This document shows, in pieces, positions 1 through 11,800 of a DNA stretch of 64,000 bases. Origin of the DNA: Caenorhabditis elegans (lineage: Eukaryota > Nematoda > Chromadorea > Rhabditida > Rhabditidae); contig NC_003279.8 in the NCBI RefSeq assembly GCF_000002985.6, positions 7,812,001 to 7,876,000 of the forward strand. The letters run 5' to 3'. The notes beneath the pieces were generated by a model. The model was not told where the DNA came from. It did no database searches and saw nothing but the letters and a program-made list of their open reading frames with translations. Made by a program: the position numbers and the translations under genes. Each line of letters opens with the position of its first letter. The first letter of the stretch is position 1.

Positions 1-1830
1 AACTGTCTTGAAAAAAATTTAAAATCAGAAAATCCAGGGACAGTAAATATGATTATGAACGTTTGAAAAAGTAAAATAAAAAATATATATAAATTTTGTG
101 CTCTTCTACTTTTAAAGCGTCGGAGACTAAAAAAAGAGGGTTGCAATAAATGCTCTTCATGCTTCATCTAACTAGATTATAATGCATCCAATGGTCAACA
201 CCACATGGGTTCGTCTATACTTTTTACGTGACTTGAAGCATAGAGCATTTCAGTTTTAATTCGTTCCCTGAACTCCTGTTTTTCACTATTGGAGATCCAA
301 AGAATAATTCGGAAGATAAAATGAAACTACTGTTTAATGGCGAAAAAGGATCTGAAACTGAAAAAAAAGTATTTAAAAAACATATTTTTGAGCTTTTCAA
401 GTATTGTTACTTATCATCAGAAACGAAAACGTGTTAACTTGTTTTATGAAATTGCTGGAAAAAGAAGGCTTGGAAAACTTACAATTAGATATCACAATAG
501 ACTTGAAAAGCGTCAGTGGGATTATTTTTAAAAAACTTGGAAATTATTCAAATTTCAGACAAACTTAGACTATTTGATAAATTTCGAACCACCTCAATGT
601 ACATTACAAATGATTAACACATAGTTGAAGTACGATACATGTAGAAAAAAGGTTCCCAATTTTGACTTGAAAATGTTTTTTAAACAATAATATTAATTTA
701 ATTTATTGGTGTTTCAATTTATTTGTTAATTTTTATTTCAATCGAACAATTCTCAGTACCGGAACTCAGTGCCCACCCAAAAAATGACGAGTGTAGTAAA
801 CTTGAACAAAATTAAACCGGAAAAGTACGTCATCAAGAGGGTGAGGGACGTGGGTTTGGATGATGTTTTACTGAAAATAAGTTTCAGAATCTTTCAAATT
901 TAAAAGGGGTAAACGGTTTTACAATGAAATTTGTGACAAAGGAAGTATCTATGATTTTTCGGCCAAGAGTACGGTATCCGGTCTCGAAACACCGAACTTT
1001 TATTAAATGCAATAAGATGTGCGCCTTTAAAGAGTACTGTAAGTTCAAACTTTTTCATTGCTGATTTTTCTTTGATTTTTTGTAGTTTTCGATAAAAATA
1101 TATTTATTTATTACAAAACTCGAATAGAATAGCAGAAAAAACATGAATTTTAACAAATCGTGAGAAAAACTATGAAAAATTAACTTCGCAGCAATTGTTT
1201 GTTAGCAACAACAGTCTTGAATCTACAGTACTCTTTAAAGGCGCACACCAGTTTGTATATTACGAAGAATCGGTCGTGTTGAGACCAGCTACCGTATTTT
1301 AAAACCCCTATTTTATGCATTTTTTTCGGAGAAAATCGAGAACTAGAAGAAGTTAATTTAAAATTAGAAACTAAACAAATGCTCAGTTTAAGAATATAAT
1401 TCTTTACTTGAATTCTTGAAAGACGTGTGAAAGTGAAAACAATATTTTGAGAAGCAGGTGAAAAATTGATTTTTCGTGAATTGAAAATGATTATTTCGAA
1501 TTTGGAAACGGCAGCTTGAGAATCTTTTAAAAAACCGAATTCTGTTCAAAAAACAAAACTGAAAAATTCTTTGGAACTGTTAAGTCAAAAACTCGTTTTC
1601 TCCTCCTTTTTCCCATCTTGTGACGCCTTCTCTTCCGATTACAGTTTCAGTGGAATTCTCGGAATTTTTTACAATGTTAAATATATTTTTACACTTTCTA
1701 TTTTAGACTTTGGGAAGGTTTTTGTAAAAATCATGTCTTTAGAAAATTTAATTGATACATGAATGAAAATTTATTGAAGCCATGAAAGCAGATACGAGTT
1801 AATTTGAAAAAAGAAAGCAAACTGGGCAAT
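1..1830. other. AT-rich stretch without a convincing gene
   Basis: I see no recognisable protein here. There is a weak possibility of a small plus-strand gene. An ATG at 784 follows a splice-like acceptor near 761, the frame stays open to a GTGAGG donor near 841, and it reopens after TTTCAG near 893, running on into the left arm of a palindromic repeat. The predicted peptide resembles nothing I know and the frame is short, so I do not call it. Other frames here (337-531, 1571-1762) are lysine- or phenylalanine-rich and look like chance openings in AT-rich DNA. The last 50 bases are the 3' end region of the PDCD5 homologue on the minus strand. Confidence 0.5.
968..1300. repeat. Palindromic repeat (MITE-like)
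   Basis: Two arms are inverted copies of each other. The left arm (about 968-1047) contains GCGCCTTTAAAGAGTACTGT, and the right arm (about 1220-1300) contains its reverse complement. Outside that core, both arms carry a TACGGTA...GGTCTC block close to the ends. The loop between the arms is AT-rich. The organisation is that of a non-autonomous inverted-repeat DNA element. I did not find a clear target-site duplication. Confidence 0.75.
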
Positions 1831-2584
1831 TTAGAGGTCGAGCTCTTCATCCGAATCGAGCTCATTGCGCCGACGATCGAACTTGACTGACGTGGCTTTC
1901 TGAGTTTGAGCAGATACTCGTTCCATCAATGCTTTTAATCCATCATCGGTCATTTTTCCAGATAGTTGTCCTCTTCTGAAACAAAATATATTTATTTTCA
2001 GTTTTCAAGTGACAATACAATTTTTAATGGAGAATTTATTCTCGATTTATTAATTAGAATTTTCGCTTCTGCGGCAAGAGTTCAATTTCTAATATTTATG
2101 GCTCACGAAAACCAAATTTATTTTTAAGTTTTAATTTTATATGAAACTATTAATTTTTAACAACTAAATTTGCAATCTTTGAGATTATTTTAGCAATTTT
2201 AGTTTCAGAATAGTTCATAAAGCAAGAAAAACGTTACCTTGCCATATTGATCAAGGCAGCTTCCACCATTTGAGCTTTTTCTGGCTTTGCAACAGCAAGA
2301 TTGCTCAATCTTTGCATCGCCGCTTGATCGAGAATCTGAAAAATGGCTCGAAATAATTCATAATTTTACAAAATCCTTTGACAAACCTGAGAAATCATGC
2401 CATTCTTTGCAGTTTCCTGATTTTCAGCTTGTTGGCGTGCTTTTTCGTGTGCATCCTATAATTTGATGAACATTAAATGTTTGAAAACCTAACATTATGC
2501 ATCTCAAGAAAACAAAAATTTAAAAGATGGTGAATTATTTACCTGAGATGGCTGGGGAATAGAAGAGGCTCCCTGAGCTTCCAT
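1831..2584 (-). CDS. PDCD5 (TFAR19) homologue, 117 aa
   Basis: Four minus-strand exons join in frame: 2584-2543, 2455-2387, 2335-2238 and 1975-1831 (stop TAA). The start ATG lies just after a TTTTCAG acceptor, so it is probably trans-spliced. The product is 117 aa, near the usual ~125 aa of PDCD5. The family core is clear: an ILDQAA...RLSNLA helix, KPEKAQMVE and a GQLSGKMTDDGLKALMERVS block. It ends in a QQ/QTQKATSVKF segment and a DSDEELDL acidic tail, as in human PDCD5. Known family members are small DNA-binding-like helical-bundle proteins linked to programmed cell death and to binding of the TRiC/CCT chaperonin. The worm function is inferred from family only. It is divergent from the next plus-strand gene. 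Confidence 0.93.
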
Positions 2585-3267
2585 ATTTGGTGAGAATTGA
2601 GAAAACTGAAAATGTTTGTGTGTAATTTTAAAAAACAAATTAAATAAAACAATTTTAAACGCGCCGGAACAGGATAAATTCCAGAGAATTCGCTTGGACC
2701 ACGTGTGCTGCAACCCCGCTCTATGGCTAATGTTGTCTGAGTCTCTTCTAAACAAGAGATTCTGGTGGAAAATTAAAAAAGAAAGCACCACAAAACGCAA
2801 GGAAATTGAAAAAAAAGTTTTTTGAGTAGAAAAACTAATTGTGAATTTGATGAACAGAAAACAAATTCTAAAAGATAACAAAATTTAGTGAATTATAATA
2901 AAGATGAAACATGTTAGACTTGTAGGAATATATTCCGTTCGATACCTTTTGACAACGCGCGCTGTTCCTTTGATACCGTACCTGATTCAAAATTTCCATT
3001 TTCGAAACTTCGTGGTTTTGTCACTATTTTCCAGCACGTTTTCTGAAAATTCCATCAACTTTTTCGAATAAAACATCTAGCAGGTAAGATAATTTCAGGT
3101 TTTTCATGTATTTTATCTGTTTTTCTTGTCACTAAAACTTTTCGAGAGGGAAAGCGTGTTCCGTGGATTTTGGCCTAAAATTTAATTTTTAGTCTTACTC
3201 CTGAATGCACGGAAATCGTATCCAAGGAAAACGTATACTAATTTTAGGCTTCAGAGAAGAGTCTAGC
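2585..3267. promoter_or_regulatory. Divergent intergenic region
   Basis: This lies between the starts of the PDCD5 homologue (-) and the 1048-aa gene (+) and must hold both promoters. It contains a GC-richer island at 2650-2775 with self-complementary segments (listed separately). A likely trans-splice or 5'UTR acceptor (ATTTTAG) at about 3247 precedes the plus-strand start. I see no TATA-like element that I would call. Confidence 0.5.
2650..2775. other. GC-rich structured island, possible ncRNA
   Basis: About 125 bp of noticeably higher GC content sits in AT-rich flanks and contains short self-complementary runs. AGAGA near 2684 faces TCTCT near 2741, and a TCTCTT/AAGAGA hairpin lies near 2740-2760. 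On the plus strand an ACAGGA (H-box-like, fitting ANANNA) precedes the hairpin and an ACA follows it, loosely as in an H/ACA snoRNA. There is no promoter or Sm site that I can identify. A weak call; it could equally be a decayed repeat. Confidence 0.2.
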
Positions 3268-6200
3268 ATGGATTGCGATTCGGGAATGATCGCGGAGCAA
3301 TCAGAAATCCAAGAAGAGTATGTTTTAATCAAAATATACAATTTAAAGTTTAATCATTTTTCAGTTCAACGAAACAAGCGGCAGAACTGACTGTTGTCTC
3401 GAGCGTCAGTGAAGTGGACCAAGAGAATGTGAAAAATACACTCCACGTGATTGAGAACAAGGTCGAAGAACCGGAATCAGCTGTTGTTGACGAAGTGGAG
3501 GTTCCGATTGAAAAAATCATAGATTGTCTTGGAGTTGAAGCCAGAGAAGATAATGGAAAAGTAGAGGATAATGTTTTTGAAAGCCAAGATGAAGCGGCGG
3601 GGTTGGATGCGGTCAAGGATACAGATAAAAAGGATGAAGCGGCAACGATGGAAGCGGTCAAGCATACAGATAAAGAAGTCAAAGTAAAAAACCGTACTTC
3701 ATCTGTGAAATCTGACATCAGCCGGAATTCTGTAAACGAAAATTCCGAGAATGAAGTTGAGCCCATCGTACCTGACGTGTATACTATAATCGAATGGGAA
3801 AAGAAGGTCGGAACAAGAAAATAGAATCTTGATTTTAAATGCGAACGATTTTCAGGGCGAAGACTACAATGTGCAGCAGGCAAAATTTGTCAAGACGTAC
3901 TACAGAAAGTTTGCTTCGGCTCTTCAATTCATCGATCCCGAGTTTCGTTTCTCTGCAGGTAGTTACAAATTTGGAAGAAAATAGGATACTTTTTCTGCCA
4001 TAGAAGCGTTAGTTTGAATATTATTCTCATTTCAGGAATCGGACCTTGCACAACTTTCGATTCTGAAGGTGTGACACGCATCAGAGAAAAGATGAATGAA
4101 ATCTCTAGTGATACTCTCTGCCCATTCGAAGATGGCTTTCATGCTTCAGCCGAAGAGTATCGCACATTTCTTACTGTAAGTTTCTTCTTATTTCATGCAG
4201 CTGTTGAGGAATTTCTTATCAATGATAATAATTTTTTAAAGGAAGTTCTCAAACACGCGCGCTTCTGTTTGGGACTGGCATGCTGTGAGCGTTGCTTCAT
4301 TCACATAGGTCAATGGCACGATAGGCGGAACATCCTCAGCGTATGGGGACATGAAATCGATCCACTTCTCGAACTGAAGACAATTAAAGCAATTTTTGAG
4401 GAAATCAAAGATTCGTTTACAAAAAGTGAAGGAATCGAATCACGACTTCTGGCAGAAGCTCATAAGATTTTCGATTTCATGTTGCCAGCTCTTGAAGCTT
4501 CTGATACCCAAACCTTGGAAGAAAATGGAATTTCTGATGGTCTTGCCACTATTCATGGACGAAAAGAAATGGGATTCGAAATATCTGAAGCAGAAGTTGA
4601 TGAGGTAACGGTTTTTTAAAACTCAGCTCGGGAAATGTATTGTTTTCAGATGTTGGAGCAAAGCCTACTTGATGAAGGATTTGGCGAGTTCCTGTCGACA
4701 GCACTCCACGCTCCAGAACTGTTCAAAACTCCGAAACATCTGAAGCTGTAATATTTTAAATGAATCTTAGCAAAAACTAATGTACACTTTCAGAATTTAC
4801 GATCAACTCGAAAAGATGACAAAGTCGATTGATATTCGTGTGAAATCAAGAGGTATTCAGATGATATCTCGAATTTTCGAGGTTTTGTCTGAAGAAGAAG
4901 CAATGAGCTTGTTTGACGAATTGCGTGAAAAGCCGAGAATCTCCATGGAGAAGATGTTTGGAGTCAATTTAGCCACGTATGATCTCCCAAGAAACGATGC
5001 GAAGCGAGCTCAATATCTCAAAATTTTCTACACAACACTGGGTGAGAGTAGTCCGATTGAGAATGTGAGTAAATAGTATAGGCTACATAAAATTTATTTC
5101 ATATTTTTAAGTTCGTATTCCCACTCAAACGATTGGTCGCAGCAATTGAATGCTTTTATCTCATTTTCTCAGCATTTGAGTTCAACACATTTATTTTCAA
5201 AATCTTATCAACAAGATCGAAGGGTAATGCACAACTCGACAAGGACCGCTCAATGTTGAGTACTGTAAGTTGTGTCTCGAAAAGAATATCCAATTGCTCA
5301 GAATATGTCTTCAGGCTCTGCTGATGCTCCCGGATAAACTTAAAAAGCGACTCGAAATTGGTCCTGGAAACGAGCCTGCGGGCCCATTGCCAGTTGTTTC
5401 AGATGTTGAAGATGCATCTAGCGCCGATTCTGGAAAGGATAACCCAGAGAGCATGTACTTCCAAGTTGTTTCAACTATTAGATTTGGACAGAGAGATGGA
5501 ATCATGGATAGATTGGCCGCATTTCTTTCAGGTTTGTTCATTTTAAAAATTTTTGCCAATTACATAAATTAATTCTTCTAAAAAGATTATCAAAACTTAT
5601 ATCTCTGTCTGCGTTCTCTTTGAACTCTTATCTAATTTGCAGTCACTTCGAATACGGGCGAACACATCATTTCACTGGAACCAACTTTGCGATTTGCCAT
5701 GAGATGTGTGGACGCTAAAAAGTATCAGACGATGGCTGTTGATGTGCTCAAATTTCTTGCTCGCCCACAAATGAAAAGGATGAAATTGCCAAACGAGTTT
5801 TTTGAAGATCTCATTGTTCTCGTTCTTTCCAAGTATAACATTCCAGACTCCACATATTCCGAGAAATTGTATCAATTTATTGGTTAGCAATCAAAACTTA
5901 AAATTCAATTCAAAATTTTCATTTCAGATTACTTTCTGAATCTCGTGGAAACTCTCAGAAAGGAAAACGGTATTGTGATTGACGAGAAGAAAATTGTTGA
6001 TAAATGGGCGGTATGTTTAATATTAATTTTAAAAAAACATGAGAACAATTGCCGATTTTCAGAATATGGGCCATCATTGGTTTTCCATCTTTTTCCTTTC
6101 TCATCGTTTCGATATTCTCAAATTCTCGACCACAATCGCTCAGTTGCCATGGTCATCTGCAGACATTTGGAACGAGGAGAAAAAAGATCCATCCGATGTG

Positions 6201-7205
6201 ACAAGCTATTTGCACTTGGCAAAACTTCCAACCGCGTGGCCAAACTACTGTAATCTCGATGTCATCGAGAAAACGGTTTCAGGTGAATCTTGATTTTTCT
6301 TTATTAGTGAGTTTTTTATTTGTATTCAGATCACATTCCACAAGAAGTAGTTCGTACACAGCTCTATGAAGCAATGAAAAAGTACGCCGCCGAGATGCCG
6401 ATAGATGAGAATTGGAAGAAGGTTTGGGATCGAATATGACTTTATAGAAAAAACCTCATTCGAAATTTCAGAATCTCCTCAGACATTTCACAATTAAGAT
6501 CAAATTTTTGACATCACACAAAAAAATTGATAAGGAAGAGCTGAAGGAAGACACAAAGCAGTCAAAAGAAGATAGCAAGGTACCTGAGAAGAGCCCAGAA
6601 GTACTTCCTGGAGACGCGGAAAAGTGTGAAGAATCGGAAGAAGTAACCACAAAAGCGTCTTCCGATGCAAAAGAAGGAGTGATCGCAGTAGATGCAGTGG
6701 CTGCTGAACCGGATATCGTTCAAGAAAATGCGACTAGCACAGATGATGCAAATAATGAAGACCAGGAGAAAGCTTCACAGGTCGTTGCCAGCTCTGTAAT
6801 CTCTGAAGAAGTGTTGAAAGAAGAATCAACCGGAGACTGTGTAAAAACTTCGAAAGATCATATGGATTCAGAAACTGCTGGTAATTGTTCCGATTCTGTG
6901 ATCAACGATGAGCCGGTGGAGGCTGAAGACCCCGACAATGTGAAAGTTGAACGGAAAGAAGAGGACGAGTCAATTGACGGAGTATCATGCGATAACGAGA
7001 AAATCCCACTGAAACCCTTAGCACAATGTGGCAAGAACTGTTTGTACGGCTTCTACCCGGACGATAAGTGGGCTCTTTTGAATGAGCCAGTAATCAATGA
7101 AATTTATCGGCTACGCGAAAAACACGGCTACTCGAACAAGGTAATTTATTTTTTTAGAAATGCCGTTAAATAATTCCAATAACTGAGTTTATTTTCCAGA
7201 TGTAA
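3268..7205 (+). CDS. Unrecognised 1048-aa protein with acidic tail
   Basis: Fifteen exons join in one frame: 3268-3317, 3365-3806, 3856-3958, 4036-4175, 4242-4604, 4650-4747, 4794-5064, 5112-5264, 5315-5531, 5643-5882, 5928-6010, 6063-6282, 6330-6421, 6472-7140, 7200-7205. I do not recognise the family. The first ~160 aa are acidic and low-complexity (E/D/K/V/S). Residues ~165-780 look like an all-helical, possibly repeat-type globular region with hydrophobic LF/FL helices (for example RIYDQLEKMTKS, KFLARPQMKRMKLP). Residues ~825-980 are again E/S/D-rich and probably disordered. A short conserved-looking end has CGKNCLYGFYPDDKW. I see no signal peptide or membrane segment. The last exon contributes only ATG TAA. 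The 66-nt intron 4176-4241 is a multiple of three and is open if retained. A polyadenylation signal (AATAAA) is at 7391-7396. The neighbours downstream are on the same strand. Confidence 0.85.
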
Positions 7206-7578
7206 TCTTCGTGCAATACTTGTAACATATCACAAATGCATTCATCATCGTGATGAGTTCAACAGTTTTATTCAAAAATTTTGAAAATGCTCAAGTGACG
7301 AACTTTTTTTCTTTTTTTTTTTGTTAAGATTATTTCATTTCCCTTTAAAATTTTCTCTATAGAGCTATAGTATCGTTGTTCGTGTTTTCTAATAAACGCT
7401 TTAAAGTTTTGTTCTATAGGTTTTTATTGTTATCCAATATTGGTTTTAACCAGAAATATGCACTACATGTTATGACACTTTTCATATTAGTATTACTTTT
7501 TATTGTTTAACACGTTAACTTTACCGAGGTTTTGCAGCCCTACCCGTGTCCTATTTTATGCTGATATTCATCTTCCAG

Positions 7579-8237
7579 ATGGGCAACAAAAAAAATAAAT
7601 CAAGTGGGTCCCGAAAGAATCATTCTCAGCATTATTCTCAGCCAACAATGACCGTAGAGGAGTGCTTGAAGGAGTACGAGAACACAGGAAATTTCGCCAA
7701 GTTCTACCCGAATTACATTTTCCAACGGTTGCCAAAAGAGTTCCTCCAAAAATACTTAGCCTCTAAAAGTTCGTTTTACAAGAAAAGTTGACAAGTTTAA
7801 CAACCTTCGCAATTTCAGAAAATAAAAATATTTCTAAAAATCCATCACTAAGTTGTTCAAACTCTACATTGGACAATATGAAAGAGACGTCGAAAAGTAT
7901 CTATGTGGACGTGGATCCAGATGATCCTCTCTCCGATGAAGCATTCACTGCTCAACATCCTGTGGAAGAATGGTTTCGACTTCCTCTCGAATGGCGCATT
8001 GAGATCGAAAGGCAGCGTTTTGTGAAAAAAGGTATTTTATTCATGGCTAGAAAATTAATCCTACAAAAAACCGCTTAAAACTCGATTTTTGAGTAAAGAA
8101 AGAATTTAACAATTTTTCATATGGATAATTTATTAAATATCGAAAAAAAGCATTTCTCTTATTTTCTTTCAGAACGCGCCGACCGTGCTGCTGAAGCTGC
8201 CAGGAACTCCGCTGAACTTCTAAAGCCAGACGCTTAA
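7579..8237 (+). CDS. Unrecognised 155-aa protein
   Basis: Three exons: 7579-7768, 7819-8031, 8173-8237. The ATG immediately follows a TCTTCCAG acceptor, which fits a trans-spliced message whose leader joins directly at the start. The N-terminus is basic (MGNKKNKSSGSRKNHSQHY). It is followed by an ECLKEYENTGNFAKFYPNY segment, a middle part rich in N/S/K, an acidic DVDPDDPLSDEAF motif, a WFRLPLEWRIEIERQR helix and an Ala/Glu-rich C-terminal helix. I know no domain that fits. It starts about 180 nt after the AATAAA of the upstream 1048-aa gene. That spacing is compatible with operon-type processing of one precursor, possibly continuing to drh-3. Confidence 0.8.
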
Positions 8238-8842
8238 AAGTGCATCAACGATTCGTTTTAACGTTGTAAAATGTTATTTTCGATGTTTTCTTTTCATCCA
8301 GTTATTCGTATTAATTTGCCATTCATCAGCTGAAATTCATCCCAACAACCTGCCGAAAGAATTTTATTTTCTGTTCTATCTTTCAAATTTCCTTTTCTTT
8401 TCTTCATTTTCTGTTGGCAGCTGCTCGTATTTCCATCACCGGTTCCCGTGAATTTGCAGTTTTAATGAAAGTTTTATTCTTGTTTTAAATATTATGATTT
8501 TATTTTCTCACAAGGTTGAAGAGCCAAAACATTTATTTATGTTGTAGAATTTAAATACTAATTTTATTGATTCCGCCGTTGCTCATCGTTAAATATTGAA
8601 TACTGAAACCAAAACTTCCCTTCCTGACACTACTTGCCCTTCTTTAACACTAATAATGGTTTTCTGTTCATTCATGTATTTCCCTCTTAACTTTTTATCA
8701 TTGGCAAGAGGAAGAGAAAATCATTAATGTGAAAACCTCTGCCACACTTGTTTATATTTTGTGCGCCAGTTTGAACAACATGTCTTTTTGTCGTTTTGTC
8801 GGCAAAATTTAATTTAATAATTTCCTACAGATATTTTCGATA
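8238..8842. other. Spacer between 155-aa gene and drh-3
   Basis: About 600 bp. The first part is the 3'UTR of the 155-aa gene. A TTTCCTACAG acceptor at 8821-8830 lies 12 nt before the drh-3 start and is the probable trans-splice site. No AATAAA is obvious, so a variant signal must be used. I see no other feature. Confidence 0.5.
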
Positions 8843-11800
8843 ATGCAACCAACTGCAATACGTTTAGAAGATTACGACAAATCGAAGCTTCGCCTTCCGT
8901 TTGAGTCTCCATATTTTCCAGCGTATTTTCGTCTTCTCAAGTAAGAAAATTATACATTTCCCCCCTTGCACTCGATCAAATAATTAAATATTATTTTAGA
9001 TGGAAATTCCTTGATGTATGCGTGGAGAGTACACGAAACAACGATATCGGATATTTCAAACTATTTGAATCGCTGTTCCCGCCAGGAAAATTGGAAGAAA
9101 TTGCCAGAATGATCATTGACGAGCCAACTCCAGTTTCTCATGACCCGGACATGATTAAAATCAGAAATGCCGAGTAAGACGACAGAGAAATCATGTATTA
9201 GAAAAACGTTCCAACGAAAACAATTTCTTCGGTGTTATCTATATCTGTGACGGCAAGGATGTCGAAACGGAGTTTTGAAAACATAAAATTGTTTTAATGA
9301 CTTAAATTTTTATAAAAAGTTTAAATATCGTGAGTTTTCGAGTCACAGAAGCTTAAAAGGTCAAAAAAAAGTATTATGGTGTCTGGAATTTTCGTGCCAT
9401 ATTTTTTTTAAATACCAATTTTTCAGTCTCGACGTTAAAATCAGAAAACAGGCAGAAACATACGTTACATTGCGTCACGCACATCAGCAGAAAGTTCAAA
9501 GGGTAAAAACACTTTTGAAAAACATTTAATAAAATAATTTTTATTTCAGAGAAGATTCTCGGAATGTTTTTTGAACACTGTTTTGTTCGATGAGAAGGGA
9601 CTCAGAATTGCTGACGAAGTGATGTTTAACTGTAAGTAATCGTGAAATTTCAAACGTTTTGAACTGTAAAATTCAGACGATAAAGAACTTTATGGATACT
9701 CACACTGGGAAGATCTTCCTGATGGCTGGTTAACTGCTGAGACTTTCAAAAATAAATTCTACGATGAAGAGGAAGTTACCAATAATCCATTTGGATATCA
9801 GAAGCTTGATAGAGTGGCTGGAGCTGCACGTGGAATGATTATTATGAAGCATCTGAAATCGAATCCACGTTGTGTTAGTGAAACTACAATTCTCGCTTTT
9901 GAAGTATTTAACAAAGGTAATCATCAACTATCAACTGATTTGGTCGAAGATTTGCTAACCGAAGGACCAGCGTTCGAGCTGAAAATCGAGAATGGAGAAG
10001 AGAAAAAATATGCTGTGAAGAAATGGAGTCTTCATAAGACTCTCACCATGTTTCTCGCAATCATCGGATTCAAATCGAATGACAAAAAAGAGAAAAATGA
10101 ACACGAAGAGTGGTATTACGGATTTATTGATGCAATGAAGAATGATCCAGCTAATCGAGCGGCTCTCTACTTTTTGGATAAGAACTGGCCAGAAGAGCTT
10201 GGTAAGTTTTTTTTTGTTTGGAAATTAAATAGCGGCAAACATTTTGTACTTCAGATTTCAAAATACTGAAATTATTTTAATACAATTTTAAATAATGCCT
10301 AACTTTTTATTATTCGGCCATCTCATGCTATTTGATGTATTTTACGAATTTCGATTTACAATCTAGGCTTAACTAAATCAATTTTCAGAAGAACGAGAGA
10401 AAGAACGTGACCGTATCCGCCTTACCCTACTGAAAAGTCAGCGGACTAACGAGGAAGCTGTCGGCGAGGATGTTTGCACGACAATACGTCCACAACCGAA
10501 AGACAGCGGCTACAGTAAGATTATATTTCCAACATTTAGTGCAAATTTTCCTTTTTCCAGATCCAGATGCGGTGGTTACTGAACTTGTATTGCGTACTTA
10601 TCAAGAAGAACTTGTCCAACCGGCTCTCGAAGGAAAGAATTGTGTTATTGTTGCTCCGACTGGTTCTGGTAAAACAGAAGTGGCAATTTATGCGGCTCTC
10701 AAACATATTGAAGAACGAACATCCCAAGGAAAGCCTTCCAGAGTATGTTTTTTTTTTAATTTTCTCGTCAAGTTCTAATATTATTTCCCCTTGATATAGA
10801 AGCAATAAAATTTTATTTTCCAGGTTGTGCTCCTTGTGCCGAAAATCCCGCTTGTCGGTCAACAAAAAGACAGATTCCTGAAGTATTGTAACGGAATGTA
10901 CGAAGTTAATGGTTTTCATGGATCCGAGAGCAGTGTCAGTGGAACAGGACGTCGTGATGAAGTAATTGCTACTCATGTATCAGTTATGACTCCTCAAATT
11001 CTGATGTGAGTTAATGGAATCAGGTTCATTAAATTCTGAATCGAAAATTTCTGATATAACTCATTAATTTTTTATTTTACTTTTTTTTTTCAAAAAAAAT
11101 TATAAATTATAAAAAGAGTGCAATTTTAATCAAGATATATAAAATGTTTAATTTTTTCGGATCGAGCTCTGGTTTTTATAATACCCGAACTAATTATTTC
11201 AGCAACATGCTTCAATCGGTACGTCAAAATGAGCGTTTGTATGTGAGTGATTTCTCAATGATGATCTTCGATGAAGTACATAAAGCTGCAAAAAATCATC
11301 CATATGTGTTGATTAATCAAATGGTTCAAGAATGGAAGTATGAAAAACCACAAATCATTGGTCTGACAGCTTCATTGAGTGTCAAAGTTGATGGACAAAA
11401 AGACGAGAATCAGATGCTTAATGATATTTATAATATGCTCGCATTGATCAACGCTCCACATTTGAGTACAATCACTCGCCAATCGAGCATAGATGAGCTC
11501 AATGAGCATGTTGGAAAACCAGATGATTGTAAGTTTGTTCTCAAGTTGGAAATTTAGTTTTTTTTTTCTTAAAAACCATAAATAAATTTTAAAATACAAA
11601 TAAGATAAATTTCTAGGTGTATCAAATTATAAAAATATTTATTTTCAAGTTTACACAGTTCAAAAAAATTTGAAAATTGTAAATTGTTCTTGTAAAATGA
11701 AAAATGGTTTCTAAATGAAGTGTTGTAAACAGGAATTGAAAAAAAAAACCTTCGGAAGCTGAAAACCCACTTTAGAATCAAAACCACGGTATTGAAATTT

